Shown here: positions 22,495 to 33,487 of the stretch, piece after piece
Position numbering within the stretch: position 1 is the first letter of the stretch
Layout: every line of letters begins with the position of its first letter
Assembly (NCBI RefSeq): GCF_900005765.1
Contig: NC_041689.1
Coordinates: 62,001-126,000, forward strand
Length of the DNA: 64,000 bases
Direction of reading: 5' to 3'
From: Plasmodium relictum
Taxonomy: Eukaryota; Apicomplexa; Aconoidasida; Haemosporida; Plasmodiidae
Program-made: the position numbers and the translations under genes
The notes under the pieces: generated by a model
What the model was told of the DNA's origin: nothing
Seen by the model: the letters and a program-made list of their open reading frames with translations, nothing else
The model's database searches: none

Positions 22495-23808
22495 ATGTAT
22501 TTTCTGGTTTTTACCATACTAAATATATATTTAAGGATTTATTTATGCGGGAATGTTTATATAAAAAAAAACAATATTATTAATATTAATTATTTAATGC
22601 ATATAAGAAATAGAAAATTAAATATAAAAAATAATTTATTTAGAAAAAATAATTACAAAAAAAATAGTTGTTATATCCCTCATAAGGAAATAATTATAGG
22701 TACTCGTGATTCTCCATTAGCATTAAAGCAATCAGAAAAAGTAAAAAAAAAACTTTTAAATTATTTTAAAAAAATTAATAAAAAAGTGAAAATTATATTA
22801 AAACCAATAAAGACAACAGGTGATAGAATATTAGATAAAAGTGTAAGTTTATTTGGTGGCAAAGGAATATTTACAAAAGAATTAGATGAACAAGTAATAA
22901 AAAATAATGTTGATATATGTGTTCATTCTTTAAAAGATGTTCCTATGATATTACCAGAAAATATTTATTTGTCATGCTTTTTAAAAAGAGATACTACTAA
23001 TGATGTTTTTTTGTCATTAAAATATAAAAGTTTGAGTGATATGAATAAATGGAAATCTAATAATTCTTCAGAAAATCAAGAGAGTAATAGTAAAAATGAA
23101 TTTCAATTTAAAAAAGGCCAAGAGAAAGATTCTTTATGTACAGTTGCAACGTCGTCATTAAGAAGAAGGAGCCAAATAAAATATATGTATAAAAATATAG
23201 ACTTAAAATGTATAAGAGGAAATATCAATACAAGATTAGTAAAGTTGTTTAATGGACATTGTGATTCTATAATAATTGCTATGTGTGGTTTAGAAAGGCT
23301 AATAAAAAAAAAGGCGATTATTGATATAGTGAAGAATAAGAAATGGAATATTCATAAACCTTATATAATTAGATATAATAATACAAATATTGATTTAAGT
23401 ATTTTAAATATACAGAAAATAAATAAAAAATCTATTTATCCTGCTTTATGCCAAGGTATTATAGCAGTCACATCAAATAAAAATAATTCTGAAATTTCTG
23501 ATATATTAAAAAATATAAATGATAAAAAATCAGAAATCATGGCAAAAACAGAAAGAGCATTTTTATCTCAAATTGAAGGGAATTGCATGATGCCTATTGG
23601 CGGATATACAAGAATTGCAGAAAATCAAATTTTTCTTAATGCAGTAATTAATGATATTCATGGGCATGAAAAATTTCAAGTAAAAGAAAAAGGAAATATA
23701 AATAATTATCATGATACTGCAACAAATGCAGCAACAAAAATAAAAAAATTAATAGGTGTTGAAAAGTTTTATAAAATAAAAGAGGAAGCAGCGTCCTATT
23801 ATAAATAA
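22495..23808 (+). CDS. HMBS: Hydroxymethylbilane synthase (porphobilinogen deaminase), apicoplast-type, 437 aa
   Basis: Joins four porphobilinogen molecules into hydroxymethylbilane, the third step of the parasite's haem pathway; in Plasmodium this enzyme works in the apicoplast. The N-terminus has a hydrophobic signal-like stretch (about residues 2-18) followed by an Asn/Lys-rich transit-like region, so the mature enzyme begins near IIIGTRDSPLAL at about residue 65. Key parts are visible: GDRILDKSVS, GGKGIFTKELDE, catalytic Asp148 in VHSLKDVPM, the substrate-binding arginines in TSSLRRRSQI and RGNINTRLVKL, and the dipyrromethane-cofactor cysteine Cys364 in EGNCMMPIGGY. A Ser/Asn/Lys insert of about 30 residues precedes the SSLRRR motif. 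The start is the first ATG after an A run. High confidence in enzyme; targeting is inferred from the N-terminus and family knowledge. Confidence 0.95.
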   Translation: MYFLVFTILNIYLRIYLCGNVYIKKNNIININYLMHIRNRKLNIKNNLFRKNNYKKNSCYIPHKEIIIGTRDSPLALKQSEKVKKKLLNYFKKINKKVKIILKPIKTTGDRILDKSVSLFGGKGIFTKELDEQVIKNNVDICVHSLKDVPMILPENIYLSCFLKRDTTNDVFLSLKYKSLSDMNKWKSNNSSENQESNSKNEFQFKKGQEKDSLCTVATSSLRRRSQIKYMYKNIDLKCIRGNINTRLVKLFNGHCDSIIIAMCGLERLIKKKAIIDIVKNKKWNIHKPYIIRYNNTNIDLSILNIQKINKKSIYPALCQGIIAVTSNKNNSEISDILKNINDKKSEIMAKTERAFLSQIEGNCMMPIGGYTRIAENQIFLNAVINDIHGHEKFQVKEKGNINNYHDTATNAATKIKKLIGVEKFYKIKEEAASYYK

Positions 23809-24874
23809 CAAAAGAAAAATTAATAAAATTTTAAATTAATAGATACAGTAATAATATTTATTTTATTAAATAAAATAATTTATAGTCGAATTATTAAAAT
23901 TTATACTAATTTATTAGATGATACTCCATTGTATCTTTTTATAACATTAATAAATAGATAAGTTTAAGAAAATTTTTTAATAAATTATAAGATTTAGTAT
24001 TTATGAAAACTGAATTTTTTTAAATTGTTGTAATTTTATTTTAAAATAATTTTTTTTTTTGATTTTCTCTTATGTAAATAACTTATTTGTACTCTATATT
24101 TATTTAATGATATGTAATACTTTTTCTTTTTTATTTTACATTTAAAATTCTATAAAGCTATCATTATTATGTTAAATTTTACCTCTATTCCCGTTACTTT
24201 ACGTCAATTACAATTTGTTTCAATGAGTATAAGTTATTATTTAAAGGTTTTTTTGGTAATTTTATTTATCTTTACATATTAATCATATTTTTAACTTTGA
24301 TTATTATGTATTATTTAATTATGTGATTTTTATTAAATATATATATATATATAACACATATTGTTATATGAAAAAAATAAAAGAGAATACAAAATCATAG
24401 TGAGCATACTACAGTATGATACAGAAAGAAAAAAAGAAAAGAAAAGAAAATATTATGAGAACATGAAAATATATATAGTAATTTATTATTTTGTTTTTGT
24501 AAAAAATTATATTTATATTTAATTACATGTTATAATAAAAATTTTGTATTTGCCAACATTAATTTTTGAGTGTAAAGAAAAAAGAGAAGACCATAAGAAA
24601 TTTTTTTTTTTTGATAAATTCATTTCCTCTTAAATTTTTTTTTTTTTTTTATAATTAGCTTATTTTTTCATATTTTTTTTTAATACAAACTGTATTTTTT
24701 TTTTTTTAAATTTAACATAAATTTTTTTAAGATTTATTTCTAGAAAATTTATGTTATTTTTTTTTATTATAAAAATATGAATTGGGACATTTTCTTTTAT
24801 TACTAAAATTTAAGTTATTTAAAAAAAAAATAAAGATTTGTTTATAATAATTTGTCTAAGTAGAGAAAAATAAA
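23809..24874. other. intergenic between HMBS and OCIA-like gene
   Basis: About 1.07 kb tandem spacer of AT-rich sequence with T runs toward its right end. Presumably HMBS 3' flank and promoter of the next gene. No features recognised. Confidence 0.55.
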
Positions 24875-26488
24875 ATGGAAAATGATAAGGTATAACAAAA
24901 TTCAAAAATCATGAGCACATTTTTAAATTTTAATGGAAAACATATATAAAATGATTTTAATAAAAAAAAAAAAAAAAAAAAATTAACTTTTTTTTAATTT
25001 ATTTTATATGAATAGATAAATATGAACGAACACCAATGGAGAATGTTTGAATATAATATGAGTAAATGGATGATTGAAAATAAGTATATTTTAGATCAAG
25101 AAGAAAAAAAAAAATTTTACAAATGTGCAAATTATAGTTTAGGTACAGGTGTGATAAATGCTTCATTAATTTATTTCTTTTGTAAAAAATATAAAAATTA
25201 TTTTACTCCAGTATCAAGATGTTTTTTAACTTTTTCATTTGGTGTTTATACATCAATGGTTGTTAATAAAATATTTAGAAGAAAAGCATATACAGAAGTA
25301 ATAAAAAATTCGTATATATATATTTATAATTTGTTCTGAAAAATAACAAAAGCATTATATTTATATATAACATATAATTTTCCTATTACCACGCATATAT
25401 GTGTTTAATATATTTATTTTTTATAAAAAAAACTTTTTTATTTATAATAGATATTAACTTCAAAAACATCTATGACTGATAAGGCAAGAGAAGTTATGAA
25501 TGATATATTAAATACCAATGATAAAAATAATAAAATTCCATTTAAAGAAATTGAGAAAAATGTAGAAAATAAAAATTTTGATAATACAAATCAATATAAC
25601 TTAATGGATGATAGCGGTCTACAAATAAATAATGATTTTAAATTAGAAGATAATGTAAATTTTTTTTTTTAAATATATATGAATATATATGTGTTTATTT
25701 ATATAATTTCTTTTATGATATAATTTATATTTCTTTTTTTTTTTTTTGTTTTCAGAATAATACCTTTTCAACTCAAGATTTGTAAGTTAATAAAAATATA
25801 TATATATATATATATATAAAGATAATTATTATTTTATAAATACTTCTTTTATTATAATTTTTTAGAAATGATACCATTAAAAATGAACAAATTAATGAAA
25901 TAGAGAGGTATTGATATTTATATATAATAGATATATTTTTATGATTTTTCTTTTTTTAACTATATATATATATATACATTATGTTATATTAAAATAATTA
26001 TTTATAGATGCAAAGATATAGAAATTTGCACCGATGAAAATTTAAAAAATATTATTAAAAAATTAGAAAAATATTCATAAAAATTTTCGTGAATATTTAA
26101 AAAAATATAATTAAAATGATTAAAAAAAAAATATATAAGAAAAACTATATAATAAATAAATTATAAATAGAAAAGATACATAACAAATAAAATATAATTT
26201 AAACAAAAGTTATATAAATGAAAATTATTCATACAAAAACTATAAAAAAAAAAATTTTACGAAATTATAATATTCAAAGTAATGAATATAAAAATAATTG
26301 CAATGTGTTTTCATTTTTCTTAGGCAAAATTCCTACTTTTTAAAGGAACCTACAGAAAGTAATATTTTATATTAAAAAATGCATACTATAAACAATAGTG
26401 TACACATATATATATGTGTGTGTATTTTTTTTTTTTTTTTTAAGGTAAATCTGTTAGCTGGGATGAAATAAGAAGAAGAAATGAATAA
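24875..26488 (+). CDS. Small OCIA-domain-like membrane protein, multi-exon, about 215 aa
   Basis: Proposed exons: 24875..24889 (MENDK), 25016..25297, 25451..25654, 25756..25781, 25866..25907, 26324..26358, 26445..26488. All introns are GT-AG and the phases agree, giving 215 residues. The N-terminal part (about residues 20-100) has the size and pattern of an OCIA domain: a basic/acidic stretch with a KFYKC motif, then two hydrophobic segments (GTGVINASLIYFFC and CFLTFSFGVYTSMVV), then NKIFRRKAY. OCIA proteins are mitochondrial or endosomal membrane proteins; OCIAD1/2 act in complex III assembly. The C-terminal motif VSWDEIRRRNE resembles the YEELRNKNRE motif of OCIAD1, which supports the two last exons. 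An alternative exon at 26008..26080, also in phase after exon 5, would end the protein at KKLEKYS (213 residues). The middle is Asn/Asp-rich. Family call moderate; exon structure partly uncertain. Confidence 0.62.
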
Positions 26489-26517
26489 AATAAAAAATTA
26501 TAAAGATTTTAAAGAAT

Positions 26518-27081
26518 TTAAAATAAATGTTTGAATTTATTAAAAAAGATATCATAACTAAAATTTCTGCTATCATTATTAAATTTATGTACATATTGAA
26601 AATAATTAAAGTCAGAATAAAAGGATAAAATATAATTATAAAATTTATAAGCTTGATCTTTGTTTACAACATTATTTATAATATTTAATTTTGTTAACAC
26701 AATTTCTTTATTTTTTAATTCATCAAAAAAATTTAATGTTACATATGGTATTGAATTAGTTCTAAATTTATTATAATCATGAAGCGGGGTAACAAATATT
26801 AATTTATAATCAATAAATTGCAAATAAAAATTTATATATCCATTTTTATTTTTATGTGGAATAATAAAATGTGAATTATTTTTGCAATTTTTTTTTATTA
26901 ATTCATATTTTTCTGTATGTATATAATCTGCGATTATATTTTTGTTATCTTTATACTTATCCTTCCATATGTTGATAATTTTATCTTTATTCTCTTTTTC
27001 TAACAACTGCAATTTTACTATATTTTTCAATTCTCTTGAGCAAGGTAATGAAAAATAAAATCTTTTACCATTTTTCATCAT
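26518..27081 (-). CDS. ATP11: ATP synthase F1 assembly factor ATP11 (ATPAF1) homologue, 187 aa
   Basis: ATP11 is the mitochondrial chaperone that binds free F1 beta subunits during assembly of ATP synthase. The family core is readable: IINIWKDKYKDNKNIIADYI, a KYELI..NCKNNSHFIIP segment, then FYLQFIDYKLIFVTPLHDY, and SIPYVTLNFFDELKNKEIVL. These match the ATP11 pattern IW..(Y/R)(H/A)..........(F)..P....G.E......Q.....(L)FT.L..Y......A.P...(L)....L...KG.VL. At 187 residues it is shorter than the usual 270 to 320, because the long N-terminal region with the mitochondrial presequence is absent. An in-frame TAA two codons upstream of the start ATG, with no AG acceptor between, argues the visible start is real. 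It is convergent with the OCIA-like gene; the stop codons are only 29 bp apart. Confidence 0.82.
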   Translation of the reverse strand: MMKNGKRFYFSLPCSRELKNIVKLQLLEKENKDKIINIWKDKYKDNKNIIADYIHTEKYELIKKNCKNNSHFIIPHKNKNGYINFYLQFIDYKLIFVTPLHDYNKFRTNSIPYVTLNFFDELKNKEIVLTKLNIINNVVNKDQAYKFYNYILSFYSDFNYFQYVHKFNNDSRNFSYDIFFNKFKHLF

Positions 27082-28132
27082 TGTTTATCCTATTCTATTT
27101 TTTTCTTTTTTATACAAAAGATTAATTTTTTCATTATACTTCAACTTTTTCTTTTTTTTTTTTTTAAAAAGTATTGAAAGTCAAACAAAATGTAATCTTG
27201 AAAACAAAATTATTATATTAGTACATACTTTTTTTAAAAAATATTTGTTTTTATTCCTTATTGTTCATCATTTTCATATATTTGTTTAATCTTCTATTAA
27301 TATGCTACATGGAATTTTTAAAAATTTAATGTTAAAAAGAATATTAATATATATCTATATTATAAAAATAAATTCTAAAAAGATAAAAAAAGTAACAAGA
27401 AAAATGTGTAAAACAAAGATTAAAACGTAAATAATAAAAAAGGAACTACAAAGAAATTATAATATTTAAAAAAATAGAAAAAATTTAAATAAGTATCATA
27501 TAAATTAAGAAGTTAAATTAGAATGAAATCAAAAGAATATAATTTTGAAATAGTATAAAAAAAAGAAAAGAGTTCTCTTGAAAAGGTAAATGTATTTAAA
27601 AGATAAGGAAAAACTCGAAAAAAAATTTTAAGATATAATTACATCTTCATTATTTTTATGCAAAAAAAAAAAAAAAAATTAAAAAAATATGCAAAATACT
27701 ACGTCGTATTATTAAAAAAAGAAAAATCAATTCAATTAAAAATATCATTAATAAAAAAATAAGATAAAACAAAACAAAATAAATATATTTTTGTAAACAA
27801 TTATGAATTTTATTAAGAAAAAAACAAAATTAAAAATCTATAATTAATTAGAAAATCTTAATAATTAAAAAAAAAAGAAAAAATAACATATTTAAATAAT
27901 TGTAAAAATTTCATACACTTATAAAATAAAGGAAATATTAATGTATAATTAAAAATGAAAATTAAACTGTCAAAAAACAATACATATTTATAAAGAAAAT
28001 TTAATTTATAAGAATAAACATTTATTGTTTGTATGAAAAAAAAAAAAAAAAAAAACTATTATTTGCTTATAAGTTTTCTTAAATGAATTTATAAAAATAA
28101 ATATATGAAAAAGAATGTATACATATAAATTA
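27082..28132. other. intergenic between ATP11 and ABCB gene
   Basis: About 1.05 kb between two minus-strand genes: ATP11 promoter side and ABCB 3' flank. Strongly A-rich on the plus strand from about 27340 to 28080. No coding frame. Confidence 0.55.
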
Positions 28133-30409
28133 TTAATAAGTATTTTGATTTAGTATCTGTTTTAAAATATCACATGGATCTTGAAGTACCTTATTCCTTA
28201 AATCAAATTGAACCATAATTCCATCATTTAATACACCAATATAGTCAACAAATTTTAATAAAGCTAATCTGTGTGTAAATATAATAGTAGTTTTTTCTTT
28301 CATATATTTATATAATGCTTCATTTATAAATTTCTCCGATAATTTATCTAGAGAAGATGTTGGTTCATCTAATATTAATATTTTATTATTTTTGAATAAC
28401 TTTTGCGCAATATATACTCTTTGCTTTTGTCCCCCTGATAAAAATGATCCATTTATCCCAACATTAATATTATCATAATTAGAATACTGGTTTAGAAAAT
28501 CATGAATATGAAAATCTTTATATATTTTTTTTAATTTATCTGATGTTATGTTATTTATATTTTCTTGGGTATTTTGTATTTCTTTTGATAAATATGTATA
28601 TATTTCTTTTAAATCTTTACTTTTTTCATCAAAATTTTTATTTATACATATATCTTTTTCTTTAATTAACTCAACTTGTTCTTTTAGCATTTCTTGATGT
28701 GCTTTATATGGATATAGTAAATTGGATTTTACAGATATATTAAATAAAAAGGGATCTTGAGTAACGATACCTAAAATAGATCTAAGTGCTGATGAATTAA
28801 TTTTATTAATGTTAAAATCACCAAAACATATATTACCTTCATTCACAATATTTTTTTTCGAAAGTAAATTTAAAATGGTAGTCTTTCCACTACCACTCTT
28901 CCCTACGATTGCAACTGATTTATTATGTGGTAAATAAAAAGAGACATTTTTTAAAGCATAATTTTTCTTTTCTTTATCCTCATTATTATTATCATATGAA
29001 AAAGATACATTATCAAACTTTATAGAATAATTATTTTTTTTCAAAAATTGAATTGAATCATTAAACCAGTATTCATTAAATTCACTTTTGGGTAAATTTA
29101 TTATTTGCAAAACTTTTGAACATGAACCAATGCATTTCTGTAAATCACCGATTGCCTGCATGATTCCTTGTATTCCACTACCACAGAATAAAGAATACAT
29201 AATCAATGAAAATAAATCTCCTGTATTTATGAATTTATTAACTATTAAATAATTTCCATAATAAATTAAATGTAATAAAAAGAGAGAAATTATACTAAAG
29301 AATAAAAAATGACTTCCTGCTTTTACTAAAGAATATTTTCTACCAATTTTATATACTTCATCTAAGTATTTTGTAAATTCTTTTTTTTCAAAAGATTCTC
29401 CATTCAATAATCTTACATTACCTATATTATATATTTTTTCCGAAGCAAAATCCACACAGTTACTTAATTTTTCTTGCTTTTTTATACTAATTTTCTTAAC
29501 ATATTTTCCATATGAAGTTCCTATTAATAAACATGCAGAAACAGGTAATAAAAAAGAATTAAATAGCTTGCTTGGAGAAATGTGTAAAGCACATACACCT
29601 CCAATTAGAGCTGCTATAAAATTTCTTATACCAAATGATAAATGAATTAATATTTTTGATGATATTTCAATATCATTTGATAATCTATTTATTAATTCTC
29701 CTGTTTTTTGCTTATCAAAAAAAGCAAGATTTTGATTTAGGATTTTCTCAAATAAGCTTTTTCTTAATCTTCTAGTTATTTTTTCAATAGATGTTTCAAT
29801 CAAATATATTCGGAAAAAACTAAATGTAGAAATACCCAAAATCAAAAATACTGTTTTATAAACTTCATTCAATAAATATTTTAATGATTCTTCCTTACCT
29901 CCATATAAATTTATTATTTTACTTATACACATTGGGAAAATCATTTGACCTAACGAGGATATTAATAAACATCCCATTGCAAGTGCTAAGTATTTTCTTT
30001 CCTTTTTTAATATTTTAAATATATCTTTTAAGGAAATACCGTCTAAGTTTCTACCTATTTTTTTTTCGAATTTTTCCTTAAAAATATTCCTTATTTTACT
30101 CGAATTCTTTTCATCTGTACCACTGAACAATCTTGCTTTCCATTTATATGTTAGTTTACTATATCCATTTTTTGTATTTTCTATTTTTGATATATTCTCT
30201 TTTTTTAAAAACTTTGTATTATTATTGTACCTTATGCATCTATTTATAAATAAAAAGTCTTTTTTTTTCAAATTAATGCAGTTTATATTTTTAGTAACAT
30301 ATATAATATTTCTATTATTATGAAAACTAATATTTCTTATGTTAGTGCTAAGCAAATTACAAGGTCGTATCATAAAATAAGGATTTGGTATACAGCAATT
30401 TATTATCAT
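28133..30409 (-). CDS. ABCB7: ABC transporter B family half-transporter (MDR7/ABCB7 type), 758 aa
   Basis: Half-size exporter: one membrane domain followed by one nucleotide-binding domain, so it must dimerise. The first 50 residues carry Arg/Lys but no Asp or Glu, which looks like an organelle presequence. Membrane segments start near residue 139 (YLALAMGCLLISSLG) and run to about 410. The ATPase motifs are complete: Walker A VGKSGSGKTT (about 500), Q-loop VTQDPFLF, signature LSGGQKQR (about 656), Walker B ILILDEPTSSLD (about 677) and H-loop FTHRL (about 708). Between Q-loop and signature is a Lys/Glu/Asn-rich insertion, making that interval near 100 residues. From memory, the P. falciparum gene in this syntenic place is called ABC transporter B family member 7 (MDR7). 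This name does not mean it is the orthologue of human ABCB7/yeast Atm1. Substrate unknown. It faces the L1 gene divergently. Confidence 0.92.
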   Translation of the reverse strand: MIINCCIPNPYFMIRPCNLLSTNIRNISFHNNRNIIYVTKNINCINLKKKDFLFINRCIRYNNNTKFLKKENISKIENTKNGYSKLTYKWKARLFSGTDEKNSSKIRNIFKEKFEKKIGRNLDGISLKDIFKILKKERKYLALAMGCLLISSLGQMIFPMCISKIINLYGGKEESLKYLLNEVYKTVFLILGISTFSFFRIYLIETSIEKITRRLRKSLFEKILNQNLAFFDKQKTGELINRLSNDIEISSKILIHLSFGIRNFIAALIGGVCALHISPSKLFNSFLLPVSACLLIGTSYGKYVKKISIKKQEKLSNCVDFASEKIYNIGNVRLLNGESFEKKEFTKYLDEVYKIGRKYSLVKAGSHFLFFSIISLFLLHLIYYGNYLIVNKFINTGDLFSLIMYSLFCGSGIQGIMQAIGDLQKCIGSCSKVLQIINLPKSEFNEYWFNDSIQFLKKNNYSIKFDNVSFSYDNNNEDKEKKNYALKNVSFYLPHNKSVAIVGKSGSGKTTILNLLSKKNIVNEGNICFGDFNINKINSSALRSILGIVTQDPFLFNISVKSNLLYPYKAHQEMLKEQVELIKEKDICINKNFDEKSKDLKEIYTYLSKEIQNTQENINNITSDKLKKIYKDFHIHDFLNQYSNYDNINVGINGSFLSGGQKQRVYIAQKLFKNNKILILDEPTSSLDKLSEKFINEALYKYMKEKTTIIFTHRLALLKFVDYIGVLNDGIMVQFDLRNKVLQDPCDILKQILNQNTY

Positions 30410-32146
30410 TTTCTACATAAAACAAAATATGAAAAAAAAAAAAAATATAATATAATATAAATATTCAAAATCATATTTTTTTTTTTTTTTATTAAATGAT
30501 AATATCTTTTCGGAAAATATTTTTAAAATTGAACTTTTTTACATAATACAATTTTCAATTTCTTTTGTTTTATTATTTTTATTTTTTATTTTTTTATATT
30601 TCAATGATAAAACTTTTATTTCTTCAAGTTATGAGTGAGAATAGAGTTATCTTTTATCATGTGTAATTCCACTTTTTAGTTGTTATATTATCATTATATA
30701 TATTATAAAAACAAAATATTATATTTTCTTTATTGTTTATATTTATTATTTAATTTTTATTAATTTTATCTATTAAAATTTTTAGTTTTTTAATTTTTAA
30801 AATCCATACGAAATAAAAATGCTTAGTTTTTGATATATCTTCTCATAATTTTTAATATTAATTTTAATTATATTCCCCTTTTTTATAACAAAAAGTTATT
30901 GTTAATCAAATTATTAATATAATTAACTTTATTTTTCAACAATGTTCCTTTTACAATTAAACTTATTACTATAATAATATTACTTCTTTTTCTACTTCTA
31001 TTGCTAAGGTATTTTAATATTTGTAAGTGAAATTTATGACAAATATTAAAAAAAAAAAATAATAAATAATAATAATATTATATCAAGGTAATAAATTCTT
31101 ATAAATGCTAAAAAAAAAAAAATAAATAAACTCATAATAAAATGGATAATATTTTTTAAAATCTTATATTTGTATATATATATGAATGAATTTTTTTGCA
31201 ACAGTATTCTCCCTTCAGTTTATTATAAAAGAAGAAAATAAAAATAAAAAGATAAATAGTTTATTAATAAAATAATTTTTTATTCTTAAATTATTTACAG
31301 TGTCATATTTCTAATTTAAAAAAATAACTTTTAATATATAGAATAAAATAAAAAATTTCACTTAAACTTCAATAGTATATATAAAATGCATTTATTGTAA
31401 AAAAAAAATACATAACTTTTTTTTCATTTATTTAAAAATAATATTAAATTTTTTTTTTTTTCAAGTTTTGTAACTTTTAAAAATATTTTTTTAATTTTTA
31501 TAATTTTTTTTTAATTTTTGTTATTACTTAAAAATATATCGTTAAAGAGTAAAAGTAATTTGAATGTATCTTCTTATAAAAAATACATATATTTTAGTCA
31601 GTGATAATCTATTTTTTTGTTTCTTCTGAAGCAAATTTTAATATATAAATTAAAATTAAAGAAAAGACAAAAGCAGAATAAAACTTATTTTTAATGAATT
31701 TTTTTTTTTTTATTTCTCTTCAAATATGTAATTAATTTAAAAAATGAGAAAGGAATCTGAACAAAATCAAAAATGAAAAGAACTTTTTATGTTTTCATTT
31801 AATAACATAATAGAAAAAAACTCAAATGAAGAATATTAAATTAAAACTTTATTGAAGTTTTCTTAAAGTTTTTGTTTATAGTAGAAAAGTAAAAAAAAAA
31901 AAAAATATATAGAGAATAATATATCAGCATATTTATTAAATATATCGTGATTGTATGATGTTATTTCTATATCTAAAGTGTTTAAGCATTTAATAATATA
32001 ATATAATATAAAATATAACATAAATAATGATAATAATCATTATTAATATTGTTTAATTAATTTTTTTTTTTTTCCCCAATATTTTATAGAAAAATTTTAA
32101 ATATTGTCAAATTTAGTCTTTTTAGAAGTAAGAATTACACTAAAGA
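30410..32146. other. divergent intergenic, probable bidirectional promoter
   Basis: About 1.7 kb between ABCB (-) and ribosomal protein L1 (+). AT-rich with T runs near 31445..31510 and a TAATA/TATAA-rich patch near 31990..32030. No gene found; no specific sites recognised. Confidence 0.55.
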
Positions 32147-33487
32147 ATGACTAAAAAAAATGGTTATAAAATAATTATAGAATTTCTTTTTATTTATACA
32201 ATTGCTTTTAATTTTATGAGTGAATCCTTTTTAATAAAGAATATATATTATAATGAAGCACTAAAAAAATATAATTTTAATAATAACATTAGAAAAGTGT
32301 CAAAAAAAAAAAACATTTCACAAATGAAAAATGTATCACCTACTAGTATTTCCAGTAGCGAAGATAACCCTAATGTAATTAAAAAAGTAAAATTGAAAAA
32401 AAAAGAAAAAAAAATATTAAAAAAGTATAAAGATCATTTAGATATATTACCAAGAAGAAATAAGGAATATGAAATTATTGATGCTTTAGAAAAAATAAAA
32501 ATTTTAGCTGTACATAAATTTGTAGAAAGCATAGATATATATTTATCTTTTAGTCAGAAAAGATCAAAAATGAATAAAAATGATAATATAAAAACATTTA
32601 TAACATTTCCTCATAATTTAAAGAAAAACAGAGAAAAAAAAATTTATGTAATAACCAATAGGAATATGCATAAAATTGCTCGTGAATCAGGTAACTAGTA
32701 CATTAAATTGCATATGAAATTTTTTAATAAAAAAACAAAAATAAAATGAAATTATTATGAATAAAAAATATCTATATTTATAAAAAAATTTTATCAATAT
32801 TTCAATATTACAAAGTTGTGTATTATTATATAACAAAAGTTTTGATGAGCAGAAAATAAAGAATAAGGAATTATTTTTATTGTTTTTTGAGTATATATAT
32901 ATACAAAAGAGATTTTATGATTACAAAAATATATATATATATGATAAAATATATTTTATAAATTTTTTATCAAAAAATTACATATTTCATATTATTATTC
33001 CTGATCACTTTTTTTTTTCTTAATATACTTAAAAATATTTATAGGAGCTGATGTTGTTGGTGAAGACGACGTAATAAATAAAATAAAAGAAAAAGAAATA
33101 AGATTAAAAAAAAAAAACAATAATTTTTTATTATCTACAAATGATGTTATACATAAATTAACACATGTTGGTAAAGAAATAGGAAGGAAAGGATTAATGC
33201 CTAATGAAAAATGTGGGACTCTGGTCAGTGAAATTTTATTAGAAAAACATATAAAATTATTTAAATTTCAAAATACTTACATTTTTAAGTTAAATAAGTT
33301 AAATACTTTAAATTTAAATGTTGGTGATGTTTATATGTCAAATGATGAAATAAGAGAAAATGTTTGCTATTTGTTTGAGTTTTTAGATAATTTAGAATTT
33401 TTTCATTTTAATTTTAGAAATTTGAAAACAATTTATCTAAGTAGTACTATGGGTTTCCCATTTAAAATAAAAAAAAACTTCTTGTAA
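32147..33487 (+). CDS. RPL1: Ribosomal protein L1 (uL1), bacterial type, probably apicoplast, two exons, 328 aa
   Basis: uL1 forms the L1 stalk of the large ribosomal subunit, which guides deacylated tRNA out of the E site. Exons are 32147..32690 and 33045..33487; the 354-bp intron splits a Gly codon and rejoins as ARESG-ADVVGEDD. The N-terminus has a signal-peptide-like segment (IIIEFLFIYTIAFNF, about residues 9-23) and then a Lys/Asn-rich transit-like region, the bipartite arrangement of apicoplast proteins. The L1 domain follows: EIIDALEKIK, SIDIYLSFSQKRSK, TFPHNLKK (in place of the bacterial V.LPHGTGK), ADVVGEDDVINKI, and the signature GRKGLMPNEKCGTLV. The C-terminal half is shorter in conserved text than in bacteria, and the last residues are Lys/Phe-rich. 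Bacterial affinity plus leader supports apicoplast over mitochondrion; that is inference. Confidence 0.9.
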
